The notes below the pieces were generated by a model. It was not told where the DNA came from. It did no database searches and saw only the letters and a program-made list of their open reading frames with translations. Positions 17,525-26,639 of a DNA stretch of 53,244 nt are shown here, piece by piece. How positions within the stretch are numbered: the stretch's first letter is position 1; every line of letters begins with the position of its first letter. Both the position numbers and the translations under genes were made by a program. Origin of the DNA: Clostridiales bacterium (GTDB lineage Bacteria; Bacillota; Clostridia; Peptostreptococcales; Anaerovoracaceae); NCBI GenBank assembly GCA_009782285.1, contig WRJK01000004.1:1-53244 (forward strand), given 5' to 3'.

Positions 17525-19066
17525 ATGAGCAACAAACAAACTGTGCAGGCGGCAGGGCAAGAAAAAACCGACCTGCACCGTGGAATGAGCCAGCGCCACC
17601 TGACGATGATAGGCATTGGGGGCGCAATAGGCACAGGCCTTTGGTTCGCCAGCGGCGAACTCATAAGCGCCACCGGTCCAGGAGGTGCGCTTTTGCTCTT
17701 CGGCTGCGTAGGCGCGATGGTGTATTTCCTTATGACAAGCCTTGGGGAGATCGCGACGTACGTCCCCCTGTCCGGCTCTTTTGAGACCTATGCCAGCAAA
17801 TACGTGGATCCCGCGCTGGGGTTTGCCATGGGATGGAATTATTACATGAGCTGGGCCGTAACGGTTACATTTGAAATCGTTGTAGGCGCCAGAATACTTC
17901 AATTCTGGTATCCGCCGGAGGTTCTTCCGCCATGGATACCCAGTCTGCTGTTCTTCATCCTCTTGTTCGGCCTTAACGCAATATCCGCAAAGGGGTTTGG
18001 CGAGTCCGAATTCTGGTTCGCCAGCATCAAGGTCGCCGCAATCGTGGTTTTCCTGCTGGTAGGCACTTTAATGATCTTTGGCATAGTTCCCAACCCTGAC
18101 TACCATGGATTAGCCAACAACTGGACGTATGCTGCAGCGAATGGCGGCACAGGCACTATATTTTTAGGCGGATTTCTCGTGATAATGTCCAAGTTCATCG
18201 TTGCGGCGTTTTCCTTCCAGGGCACTGAGCTGGTCGGTCTTTCCGCAGGGGAAGCCAAAGACCCGGAGAAGACTATCCCGAAGGCTGTCAACTCCGTGTT
18301 TTGGCGCATCCTGTTCTTCTACGTCGGCGGTATAATACTCGTCGGCATATTGGTGCCCTTTGACGACCCGCATCTGCTCGGGGCAGACGTCGAATGGTAC
18401 GAGTACGAAGCAAGGATCGCTTTCAGCCCGTTCACACTGGTATTCCAAAACGCCGGCATAGCCGCTGCCGCCCACATCATGAACTTCGTCGTCATTACGT
18501 CGGTGCTCTCATGCGGCAACTCCGGGCTCTTCTGCGCGACGCGCATGCTATACGCAATGGCTCACGAAGGCAAGGCGCCCAAAATCTTAGGCCTGACAAA
18601 CAAGCGCGGCGTCCCGATGTACGCCCTGCTCGTCACTGCGGGCATCGCCGCTATTGGCTTCCTCGTGGACAAAATGCCGAATGTCGAGATATACGACTAC
18701 CTACTCGAAATGTCGGGGATGATGGGCATGTTTGGATGGCTTGGCATCGCAATCTGCGCGTGGCGGTTCCGACGAGCCTTCCTGTTCCAAGGCCACAAAA
18801 TCGAGGAACTGAAATACAAGGCGAAATTCTACCCCTATGGGCCAATCCTCTGCATGGCGTTCTGTGTCTTTGTCATACTTGGCACGGGCATCGACGCTTT
18901 GATCGACTGGGATCCTATTTGGGCCCTTCAGCTTTATCTCCCTCTGCCGGTGTTCATCTGCTTGTACGTTATTTACAAGCTCTACATGAGGACCAAGATT
19001 GTCCCGCTTGGCAAGGCTGATTTCACAACCGAGTACAAGATATATAAGAGAGGCGATCAAGACTAA
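17525..19066 (+). CDS. APC-family amino acid permease
   Basis: A 12-span cytoplasmic-membrane transporter of the amino acid-polyamine-organocation superfamily, 513 residues. The N-terminal block RGMSQRHLTMIGIGGAIGTG and the following LWFASGELISATGPGGA are the family's substrate-binding TM1 region. AAFSFQGTELVGLSAGEAKD and PEKTIPKAV form the TM6 region and following loop. Similarity is to the AroP/LysP/GabP type that takes up single amino acids by proton symport; the exact substrate is not clear. ATG 17525 follows GGAGG at a good distance. It lies 45 bp after the MttB-family gene, so the two are probably one transcript, and a C69 peptidase follows. Confidence 0.92.
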   Translation: MSNKQTVQAAGQEKTDLHRGMSQRHLTMIGIGGAIGTGLWFASGELISATGPGGALLLFGCVGAMVYFLMTSLGEIATYVPLSGSFETYASKYVDPALGFAMGWNYYMSWAVTVTFEIVVGARILQFWYPPEVLPPWIPSLLFFILLFGLNAISAKGFGESEFWFASIKVAAIVVFLLVGTLMIFGIVPNPDYHGLANNWTYAAANGGTGTIFLGGFLVIMSKFIVAAFSFQGTELVGLSAGEAKDPEKTIPKAVNSVFWRILFFYVGGIILVGILVPFDDPHLLGADVEWYEYEARIAFSPFTLVFQNAGIAAAAHIMNFVVITSVLSCGNSGLFCATRMLYAMAHEGKAPKILGLTNKRGVPMYALLVTAGIAAIGFLVDKMPNVEIYDYLLEMSGMMGMFGWLGIAICAWRFRRAFLFQGHKIEELKYKAKFYPYGPILCMAFCVFVILGTGIDALIDWDPIWALQLYLPLPVFICLYVIYKLYMRTKIVPLGKADFTTEYKIYKRGDQD

Positions 19067-19160
19067 ACCTATCGACGTCATACTGACAAACATTGGCTGG
19101 CGCGCCAACAAGCGCGGCAGCCTGCTAATGACAAAGTTAAATCCAGAAAGGAGAACTCAA

Positions 19161-20780
19161 ATGCTAAGAAGAATCACAGTATGCGCCGTGGTTACAGCCC
19201 TTGTTTTCACAATGTCGCTTGGAACCGCCTTCGGCTGCACCACGATATTTGTCGGCAAAAACAAAACCTTTGACGGCTCTGTAATGTACGCCCACACCGA
19301 AGAGTCGGACAACGGGCTTGACGCACAGCACTTCGTATACAACACTGCGGGGACGTACTCGTTCATCGGGTCGCAGGCTGCCCTTTCAAACGGCGGCAGC
19401 GAACTCTGCTGGGGGGTCAACGAGAACCAAGTATCGATTTCAAACAATATAATAGCCTCGGTTCGTTCTGGCTTCGTAAACCCGTCCTCAGCAAGCTTCT
19501 CATGGCATGGGGTCAACCGGTTGGTCCTCGAACAAGCGACGTCCGCAAGGCATGGAGTGGAGCTTGTTATCAATTACATTAATTCCGGACGTTATACCGG
19601 CACCATGTATATGATTGCAGACCCCAATGAGGCGTGGATCATCGAATTGCTCAGGGCGGGCCCATGGGTCGCCAAACGCCTTGGCGATGACGATATATAC
19701 GCTATGGGCAACAACCTGACAATCGGGCAGATTGATTTTACCGACGACGGCACAAACTGGCTCTGGTCGGACAACGTCGCCACCTATGCTATTGACAGAG
19801 GTTGGTACACCCCGGCATCACCTGGAGATTACAGCGATTTCAATTGGAAAAACACATACAACAACACTAACTACCTAAATGGTGCGTGGTACAATCTCAG
19901 AGTCAATGAGGCAGAAAAAAAACTCAATACAGCAGCTGACAGCGGTGGAGTTACAGTGCCGATATTCATGGAAACCATGCGGAACAATTATTTTGGTACG
20001 CCTCTCTACAGGGTCAATGCGAACGGCTCGCCCCTTGTCACTTTTGGGTCAGCCCCGACCGGGCACCGGATGACGAGTACGGAGGACACTGATTTTCAGG
20101 CAATCGTTCATTTCCGCAAAGACATGCCAAAAGAAATCGGAACGGTAAGCTGGATGTCACTGGCAACGTCAACCACCAGCCCGTATACGCCATATTATCT
20201 CGGTGCAACAGAATTCCCGGTAGAATACCAAACCGGGGTACGCGGCTCCTCTAGGATGAAGCTCGCTTGGAACAGCAACCTTGAGCTGAATTCCGCATAT
20301 TGGACTCAGCGCAACATTTTCGGGTTTGCTCATGCAAACTTCGATGCAGCTTACCCAATCGTGAAAGGCGCCTGGAGCAGCCTTGAGCAGGATGCCTTTG
20401 CCAACCAGACCCGCATCGAAGCCGAAGCCCTTGAAATCTATAACAAGTCCGGGGCAGAAGCGGCGTCCCTGTTCCTGAACGGCTATTCAAACGGCATAGC
20501 TCTGTCGGCTTACGATAAAGCCGTAATCCTCTTAAAGCAGTTTACAAACGAACTCCCGCTAAGCATTGAGCCGGCAGCGTTCGTCACCAAGCTTAACGGC
20601 AACCAGAACGATCTGACTATCAATGTCAAAGAGGTTTATTTTAACGGAGTGGAAATAAACTATGATGCAACGCTAAAAATCAGCAACAACGCAGCAGGCA
20701 CCTATGGCGTCGGCGACTACCAAGTGTACGTTGACACCAAAGGGAACGACCAGGTGCGCGCCTGTTACATTGTAAACTAA
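19161..20780 (+). CDS. Secreted C69-family peptidase (first of a tandem pair)
   Basis: A peptidase C69 (dipeptidase A/PepD) family Ntn-hydrolase, 539 residues. A Sec signal peptide (MLRRITVCAVVTALVFTMSL) ends in GTAFG and is followed at once by CTTIFVGKNKTFDGSVMYA. That cysteine is the N-terminal nucleophile of the family, so signal peptidase cleavage would also create the active site. The core runs to about residue 440. The last 60 residues (NDLTINVKEVYFNGVEINYD onward) form a small extra beta-like domain shared with the next gene. ATG 19161 has AAAGGAG upstream; the open frame before it is not coding. It should release dipeptides or amino acids outside the cell for the neighbouring permease. 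Confidence 0.88.
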   Translation: MLRRITVCAVVTALVFTMSLGTAFGCTTIFVGKNKTFDGSVMYAHTEESDNGLDAQHFVYNTAGTYSFIGSQAALSNGGSELCWGVNENQVSISNNIIASVRSGFVNPSSASFSWHGVNRLVLEQATSARHGVELVINYINSGRYTGTMYMIADPNEAWIIELLRAGPWVAKRLGDDDIYAMGNNLTIGQIDFTDDGTNWLWSDNVATYAIDRGWYTPASPGDYSDFNWKNTYNNTNYLNGAWYNLRVNEAEKKLNTAADSGGVTVPIFMETMRNNYFGTPLYRVNANGSPLVTFGSAPTGHRMTSTEDTDFQAIVHFRKDMPKEIGTVSWMSLATSTTSPYTPYYLGATEFPVEYQTGVRGSSRMKLAWNSNLELNSAYWTQRNIFGFAHANFDAAYPIVKGAWSSLEQDAFANQTRIEAEALEIYNKSGAEAASLFLNGYSNGIALSAYDKAVILLKQFTNELPLSIEPAAFVTKLNGNQNDLTINVKEVYFNGVEINYDATLKISNNAAGTYGVGDYQVYVDTKGNDQVRACYIVN

Positions 20781-20818
20781 AGATGTTTTGAAAAAACTGA
20801 AACAGAAAGGAGAACACC

Positions 20819-22504
20819 ATGTTAAGAAGAATAGTGGTCGTCACTTTAACAATCGCGCTCGTTTTCACAATGACAGCAGGCGCAGCGTTTGGATGCACCA
20901 CAGTGGTAATTGGCAAAGACAGGACCGTGGACGGTTCTGTACTGTTCGCCCACAGCGAGGAGCTTGACGGTGGGGATGTCCATCACCTCGTTTACGTACC
21001 GAGAGGGTACCATGAACCTGGAGCCGAATGGGTGGGCCTTAACCCGCCTGATTTTGACCCGTCGTTCAATTTCGGGCCTACTGTGATCGACCAAGTGCCT
21101 ATGACTTACTCGTTTATCGCCGCGACCCTGTACGACAAAACCTGGTACCCTGGCGACTACACATCGGGCGTCAATGAGATGCAGGTGACTATCGGAAACA
21201 ATATGACCAACAGCAAAGACCAGAACCCACGCGATAACTGGGCGCTTGTGGAAGGGGGCCTGATTTGGACGGAATATACTCAGTTGGTGCTTGAAAGGGC
21301 GAGCACGGCAAGGGAAGGCGTTGAAATCATTGGCAAGTACCATGAGCAATGCCATTTGAGCGGCGACCCCGGCACCATGTACCTTATCGCGGACCCGAAT
21401 GAGGGCTGGGTAATCGAACTGGCGGTCAACGGGCAGTGGATTGCAAAACGCATACCCGAAAGCAGCTATTACGTTTTGCCCAACTGTTACACAATCGGGG
21501 CAGAAACCGATTTGGACAGCCCTGACGTGCTGCATTCGCCCGACGTAGTTGACTATGCAGTGGCAAAAGGGTATTACAACCCGGCAGGAGGCGCCACGTT
21601 CAGCTTCAAAGACGCATACGGCACTGTAAGCAATCAGGCGTCCTCAAGCAACAGTCAAAGGATCGCTGAAGTTAGCAAAATGATTGAGGCGGGTCCTGTT
21701 GACACGGAAAAAATGATGGAAATCATGCGCACATGCTATGAGGGCACGGATCTTTACAGGGAAAACGCCAATGGTTCGCCCCTGTCCAACAGCGGCGTCA
21801 GGACAGTAAGCAGGCTGACTACGGAAGCAGGCTCTGTCGTCCAGCTGCGGTCGGATGTGCCGAAAGAAATAGGGACAACCATTTGGTGGGCGCTGTCAAC
21901 GGCTAAGACAAACTTTTATGTCCCCTATTACCTCGGTGCTAAGGAATTCCCGGAACCCTATCAGACAGGCGTTCCCCGCGTTCGCAACGAAGACCCTGAA
22001 ATACAGCGCGCGACATCAGCCTATTGGCGCTGCCGCGACCTTGCGCAGAGAGTCCATGCAACCTTCAGGAATTCGTTCCCAATAGTGAAAGCGGCTTTGG
22101 ACGAGTTTGAGCAGGGTGCATTTGACAGGCAGGCAGCAGTTGAAGCGGAAGCGTTAAAAATCTATAATAAGTCCGGAGCGGAAGCGGCGTCAAGTTTCCT
22201 GAACGCGTATTCCAACGGTTTAGCCATGACGGCTTTCAACAATACCGGCGACCTTATAAAGAAGCTGAACAACCAAATGCCGTTGAGCGTTGACGTGTCG
22301 GCTTCCGTTGAAAAGCTCTCCGGCAACCAAAACGGGCTTACTATTCACATTCACGAAGTTTATTTCAACGGTGATGAATACGACTTTACGGAAACGTTCA
22401 AAATCAACAACAATGCTGCGGATACGTACAGCGTTGGCAGCCATCAAGTTTATGTGGACACCAAGGGCAATACTCAAATCCGCGAAATCTGCATAGTTGA
22501 ATAG
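20819..22504 (+). CDS. Secreted C69-family peptidase (second of a tandem pair)
   Basis: A paralogue of the preceding gene, 561 residues. Signal peptide MLRRIVVVTLTIALVFTMTA is followed by GAAFG and the nucleophile in CTTVVIGKDRTVDGSVLFAH. The insert YVPRGYHEPGAEWVGLNPPD, absent from the first copy, makes it longer and is nearer the classical C69 layout. GVNEMQVTIGNNMTNS and TMYLIADPNEGWVIEL are shared core motifs. The C-terminal domain (LTIHIHEVYFNGDEYDFTET) is closely related to that of its neighbour. AAAGGAG precedes ATG 20819. Tandem duplication with divergence in the substrate region suggests different peptide preferences. A two-component system follows 18 bp later. Confidence 0.88.
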   Translation: MLRRIVVVTLTIALVFTMTAGAAFGCTTVVIGKDRTVDGSVLFAHSEELDGGDVHHLVYVPRGYHEPGAEWVGLNPPDFDPSFNFGPTVIDQVPMTYSFIAATLYDKTWYPGDYTSGVNEMQVTIGNNMTNSKDQNPRDNWALVEGGLIWTEYTQLVLERASTAREGVEIIGKYHEQCHLSGDPGTMYLIADPNEGWVIELAVNGQWIAKRIPESSYYVLPNCYTIGAETDLDSPDVLHSPDVVDYAVAKGYYNPAGGATFSFKDAYGTVSNQASSSNSQRIAEVSKMIEAGPVDTEKMMEIMRTCYEGTDLYRENANGSPLSNSGVRTVSRLTTEAGSVVQLRSDVPKEIGTTIWWALSTAKTNFYVPYYLGAKEFPEPYQTGVPRVRNEDPEIQRATSAYWRCRDLAQRVHATFRNSFPIVKAALDEFEQGAFDRQAAVEAEALKIYNKSGAEAASSFLNAYSNGLAMTAFNNTGDLIKKLNNQMPLSVDVSASVEKLSGNQNGLTIHIHEVYFNGDEYDFTETFKINNNAADTYSVGSHQVYVDTKGNTQIREICIVE

Positions 22505-22522
22505 GGCAATTGAGGTGGAAAA

Positions 22523-23206
22523 ATGTACAACCTGCTGGTAGTTGACGACGAGCAGAAAATTAGAGAAGTCATCCGCGAATATGCGGAGTGGAGCGGTTAT
22601 TCCGTCACCGAGGCAGGTGACGGGATGACCGCCCTTGGGCTGTTTAAGCTGAACGACTACGACCTTGTGGTCATGGACATCATGATGCCGAAGCTGGATG
22701 GCTTTTCCGCTTGCAAGGAAATGAAAAAGGTTAAGGATGTTCCTGTGATCATGCTCTCAGCTCGAGGGGAAGAGTACGACAAGCTCTTCGGCTTCGAGCT
22801 GGGCATCGACGACTATGTTGTCAAGCCTTTCAGCCCGAAAGAGCTTATGGCTAGGATAAACGCTGTACTCGCAAGGCAAAACCCAAAAGTGCAGCCCACT
22901 GCCACAGAGCTTGCATTTGGCGGGCTTACCATAAATATCCCTGGCCGTGTCGTTTACGTGGACGGAAACAAGGCAGAGCTTACGCCGAAGGAATACGACT
23001 TGCTGTTTTATTTGGTCGAGAACAAGAACATCGCCCTTACGAGGGACAAGCTGCTTTCTGAGCTGTGGGGGTACGATTTTTACGGCGACGACAGGATCAT
23101 CGACACTCATGTTAAGAATTTGCGGAACAACTTGGGTAAGTACCGTGACTTCATAGTCACGCTTAGAGGGGTGGGCTATAAATTTGACGCACAGAGTAAA
23201 ATTTGA
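22523..23206 (+). CDS. OmpR/PhoB-type response regulator
   Basis: A 227-residue two-component regulator. The receiver domain has the acidic pocket D8-D9, the phospho-acceptor D52 in LVVMDIMMPKLDG, the switch threonine/serine position in VIMLSARG and the lysine in VVKPFSP. The C-terminal winged helix (LTPKEYDLLFYLVENKNIAL, TRDKLLSELWGYDF, GVGYKFD) binds DNA. It starts 18 bp after the second C69 gene behind GAGGTGG and overlaps the kinase gene. Its targets may include the peptidase genes, but this is inference. Confidence 0.95.
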   Translation: MYNLLVVDDEQKIREVIREYAEWSGYSVTEAGDGMTALGLFKLNDYDLVVMDIMMPKLDGFSACKEMKKVKDVPVIMLSARGEEYDKLFGFELGIDDYVVKPFSPKELMARINAVLARQNPKVQPTATELAFGGLTINIPGRVVYVDGNKAELTPKEYDLLFYLVENKNIALTRDKLLSELWGYDFYGDDRIIDTHVKNLRNNLGKYRDFIVTLRGVGYKFDAQSKI

Positions 23207-24593
23207 CCATAAGAGCCTTAATTTCAAGCTGTGGGCGTATTTTGCCGTTTTTGCGCTACTGCTCATGGCTGTTTTGTGGTCTCTCCAGATATTTTTCCTT
23301 AACACGTTTTATCAGGACATGAAAATACGGGAAACCACAAAAGTCGCTTCCACCATCGAGAAGCAGTACGGCAGTTCTGACTTCCGCGAAATTGTCGGCG
23401 ACCTGTCGGCGACAAACGACGTTTACATATACATTCAAACATTTGGTGGCTATATTTTTTTCTATCCATCGACCGAGGATCAGGTTCGGCTCTCATACGC
23501 GTACCAATCTGAAATAATGATGGTGAGGGCTCAGCTTTTCGAAAGCGGCGAGCCTCATGTCTCAGTCATAATCCCTGCTGCGCGGACAAATGCAAATACT
23601 TTAGCATATGCCACATACCTCGGCGACACGCCCGAAACTCGGGTGGTTCTTTATATCTTCTCACCCTTGTACCCTGTATCGTCGACGGTTTCAATACTGG
23701 GGACGCAGCTTGCCTACATAACCGTTATTTCTCTGCTGCTGGCTTTCGCCATTTCGTACTACCTTTCAAGGAGGGTCACAAGGCCAATAAGCGCGATTAC
23801 CAGATCCGCGAAGAGCCTAGCCGAAGGCAAGTACGGAATAACCTTCAAAGGCGGGCACTACACTGAAATCATCGAGCTTGCCGATACCCTGACTTATGCA
23901 AGCTCTCGCCTTGAAAAAACCAACACAATGCAAAAAGACCTTATGGCCAACGTATCCCATGACCTCCTTACACCTCTGACGATGGTAAAGTCTTACGCAG
24001 AAATGATAAAGGACATTTCAGGCGACGATCCTGAAAAACGCGCCGCCCACCTGAACGTCATAATTGAAGAAGCAGACCGCCTGAACCTGCTCGTCAGCGA
24101 TATGCTTACGCTGTCGCGGGTCCAGTCAGGCACCATGCCTTTTGAAAAAAGCTCCTTCAACATCAAAAGCGTTATCGAAAGCATCCTCCAGTCCTACAAT
24201 ATTTACTGTGAGAACGAAGGTTTCAACATAACCCTGCTCTGCAGTGGCGACGTCACTGTTGTTGCGGACGAGGCTAAAATCAAGCAGGTCATTTTAAACC
24301 TGCTAAACAACGCCTTGAAATACTGCGGACAGGACAAGCAAGTCGTAATTTCGTTAAAAAGGAGTGCCGACAAAGTCAGGTGCGAGTTTACAGACCATGG
24401 CATGGGTATCCCCCAAAGCGAAATCGGGCACATCTGGGACAAGTACTACAAAGCCAGCACCAACCATGTTCGCAGCACGGCAGGCACTGGGATAGGGCTT
24501 TCCATTGTTAAAGAAATACTAAGCTTGCACAACGCTGAATTCGGCGTCGTCAGCGAACCCGGCCAAGGCAGCACTTTCTGGTTTGTTCTATAG
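23184..24593 (+). CDS. Membrane sensor histidine kinase
   Basis: A 469-residue kinase partnered with the regulator upstream, which it overlaps by 23 bp. TM1 (WAYFAVFALLLMAVLWSLQI) and TM2 (AYITVISLLLAFAISYYL) flank an extracytoplasmic sensor of about 150 residues. A HAMP linker (SRRVTRPISAITRSAKSLAE) leads to the dimerisation helix with H259 in ANVSHDLLTPLTMV. The ATPase has the N box NLLNNALKYC, the G1 box DHGMGIP and the G2 box TGIGLSIVKEIL. It starts with TTG at 23184 behind GAGGGGTGGG. Its stop codon TAG abuts the radA stop codon on the other strand, forming CTATAG. Confidence 0.93.
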   Translation: MTHRVKFDHKSLNFKLWAYFAVFALLLMAVLWSLQIFFLNTFYQDMKIRETTKVASTIEKQYGSSDFREIVGDLSATNDVYIYIQTFGGYIFFYPSTEDQVRLSYAYQSEIMMVRAQLFESGEPHVSVIIPAARTNANTLAYATYLGDTPETRVVLYIFSPLYPVSSTVSILGTQLAYITVISLLLAFAISYYLSRRVTRPISAITRSAKSLAEGKYGITFKGGHYTEIIELADTLTYASSRLEKTNTMQKDLMANVSHDLLTPLTMVKSYAEMIKDISGDDPEKRAAHLNVIIEEADRLNLLVSDMLTLSRVQSGTMPFEKSSFNIKSVIESILQSYNIYCENEGFNITLLCSGDVTVVADEAKIKQVILNLLNNALKYCGQDKQVVISLKRSADKVRCEFTDHGMGIPQSEIGHIWDKYYKASTNHVRSTAGTGIGLSIVKEILSLHNAEFGVVSEPGQGSTFWFVL

Positions 24594-25982
24594 AAACCCG
24601 CTCTTGTCAAGGTACTCGGATATAGCCTCGCGGACATTCCTTGCCCCGACAAGCTTGATCGCAGTATTTTCAAGCTTTGCTGCGTTCTTGTATGGAAGTA
24701 TGATCTTCTCAAACCCCATCTTTGCAGCTTCCCTCGCTATTTTATCTGCGTTTTGTATGCTCCTTAATTCGCCGGTGAGGCCAATCTCCCCCAAGGCGAT
24801 GGTTTTCCCTGGGCATGGAGTCCCTTTGAAAGCCGAATGCACTGCAATAGCCACCGCCAAGTCCGTTGACGTCCCCTCGGGCCTGAGCCCCCCGACAATA
24901 TTTACGTAAACGTCGTGATTTACCAAGGAAATGCCTGCTTTTCTGTCCAAGACCGCCAGCACCATGTTGAGCCTGGACAGTTCGACGCCTATGGCAGACC
25001 TCCGTGCGAAACCAATGTTCGCCGGCGAAGCGAGTGCTTGGACTTCAAGCAGCAGCGGCCTCGTCCCCTCATAGACGGCAGTTGCAACAGAACCTTCCAT
25101 CCCCGATTCCATGCCTTCAAGGAAAGTTTTCGAAAGATCCTCTATTTCGACAAGGCCTCCCTCTGCCATCTCAAAAGCCCCTATCTCGCTGGTGGTTCCG
25201 AACCTGTTTTTAAAGGCTCTCAAAATCCTCAGCTCATGGTTCCTCTCTCCTGTGAAATTCAAGACACAGTCTACAAGGTGCTCAACTATCTTGGGACCCG
25301 CCAGCTCGCCACTCTTCGTCACGTGGCAGGCGATGAACACCGGCAAGTCGTTCGTCTTGCCCATCCTCATCAGCTCGTTGCCGCAAGCCCTCACCTGCGA
25401 AACGCTACCCTGAGCCGAATCAAGGCTTGCTGTGTACATCGTCTGTATGGAGTCTATTACTATGAAAACGGGGCATAGCTCATCGGCAATAGCCGATATG
25501 TTTTCCATGTTCGTTTCTGAAAGCAGGAACAGCCCGTCCGGCAGCTCACAGCAGACTCGGTCAGCCCTCATCTTGATCTGCTCTATTGACTCTTCCCCTG
25601 AGACATACAAGACTTGTCCATATCTCGACGCAATATTCGCTGCTGCCTGCAGGATGATCGTGGATTTCCCGATTCCTGGCTCTCCGGAAACTAAAGTAAG
25701 CGAGCCTTTGACTAGCCCGCCGCCCAGCACCCTGTTGAGTTCGCCGATCCCAGTGTCGAGGCGAACGTAATCCGCAGGGCTTATTTCTGCTGCCCTGCTT
25801 GGTTTCGGCCTTGCAGCCTGCCCCCCCTGCGGGCTCCTTCGCCGCTTGTCGTCCTCGGCTGCTTCTTGGATTTTTTCCTCAATCATCGTGTTCCATGCAC
25901 CGCATATGCACTGTCCAGCCCATTTTGGGCTTTCGTACCCGCACTGCTGGCACACGAACACTGTTTTTTGTTTTACTGGCAT
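24588..25982 (-). CDS. radA: DNA repair protein RadA
   Basis: A RecA-like helicase for branch migration in recombinational repair, 464 residues. It has the N-terminal zinc finger CQQCGYESPKWAGQCICG, Walker A GEPGIGKST, the RadA-specific KNRFGTTSEIGAFEM motif and a C-terminal Lon-protease-like domain (LRPEGTSTDLAVAIAVHSAF). Start ATG 25982 (MPVKQKTVFVCQQCG) overlaps the end of the membrane-protein gene by 10 bp. In many Firmicutes radA stands next to disA and yacL; here it has moved to a different operon. Confidence 0.95.
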   Translation of the reverse strand: MPVKQKTVFVCQQCGYESPKWAGQCICGAWNTMIEEKIQEAAEDDKRRRSPQGGQAARPKPSRAAEISPADYVRLDTGIGELNRVLGGGLVKGSLTLVSGEPGIGKSTIILQAAANIASRYGQVLYVSGEESIEQIKMRADRVCCELPDGLFLLSETNMENISAIADELCPVFIVIDSIQTMYTASLDSAQGSVSQVRACGNELMRMGKTNDLPVFIACHVTKSGELAGPKIVEHLVDCVLNFTGERNHELRILRAFKNRFGTTSEIGAFEMAEGGLVEIEDLSKTFLEGMESGMEGSVATAVYEGTRPLLLEVQALASPANIGFARRSAIGVELSRLNMVLAVLDRKAGISLVNHDVYVNIVGGLRPEGTSTDLAVAIAVHSAFKGTPCPGKTIALGEIGLTGELRSIQNADKIAREAAKMGFEKIILPYKNAAKLENTAIKLVGARNVREAISEYLDKSGFL

Positions 25983-26626
25983 TGGCCTCTCCCTGAATTG
26001 CTTCGTTTGCACCCGCTAACGCCTCGCGACATCAGTTTGTCCAACCCGATGATGAACAGGCATATAACAATTCCAACGCAGACCAGCAAGAAGGACGAAA
26101 GCACCAAGTGCCCAATCCCTTTGGACGCGTCAAAAAAATAGTATATGGACAAGCCAATTATCTCCACAGCGACAACCGAAGCGATACAGTAGCAGAGCGG
26201 GTAGATGGCCCATATAAGTATGTCCTTCCATTTCATTCCCCCATGCACGTCGAACAAAAGCCAGTCCAAGACGTACATTGCCGGCACTACAATATGGGCA
26301 GCAACCCTAGAAAATGTGAATGCTTCAGTCCCCCAGTCAGAGAAAACATCGAATATGCCGAAATTATAAACAATACCAGTCAAAAGGATAGCAAGCAGAG
26401 ACGTGCCCCTCAGCATGTCGATTGCCTTTCTGCTCAACGGTACCACAACGAATGCCATCAGGCACAACAAGACCAGTATGTTGCTCTGCATTGAGAAAAA
26501 AACCAACCCCCAGATTTTAAAGCTGCTTCCTGCAAAAAGTTCTTTGCACAGCGCAAACACAATGATAGTGCACAATATTAACTTCCACACTGTTGATAAT
26601 CTTCTCACTGCCTGCCAGCCTTGCAA
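25973..26626 (-). CDS. Pr6Pr-like integral membrane protein
   Basis: A polytopic membrane protein of about 217 residues with six hydrophobic segments, beginning WKLILCTIIVFALCKELFAG. Aromatic and polar residues in the pattern FFSMQSNILVLLCLMAF, TGIVYNFG and RVAAHIVVPAMYVLDWLLFD match the Pr6Pr (FAR-17a/AIG1-like) family, whose bacterial members have no established function. The start is unsure: TTG 26626 has no good ribosome binding site, and GTG 26608 is possible with AAGG upstream. It lies between the EF-G-like gene (13 bp away) and radA (overlap), so it is co-transcribed with both. Confidence 0.7.
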   Translation of the reverse strand: MQGWQAVRRLSTVWKLILCTIIVFALCKELFAGSSFKIWGLVFFSMQSNILVLLCLMAFVVVPLSRKAIDMLRGTSLLAILLTGIVYNFGIFDVFSDWGTEAFTFSRVAAHIVVPAMYVLDWLLFDVHGGMKWKDILIWAIYPLCYCIASVVAVEIIGLSIYYFFDASKGIGHLVLSSFLLVCVGIVICLFIIGLDKLMSRGVSGCKRSNSGRGQCQ

Positions 26627-26639
26627 TTATAAGATTCGG

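Noticed and set aside
19161-19300. C69 peptidases as lipoproteins
   Set aside because: The cysteine after the signal peptide is preceded by AFG, which lacks the aliphatic -3 residue and has phenylalanine at -2; the CTT block is the enzyme's nucleophile.
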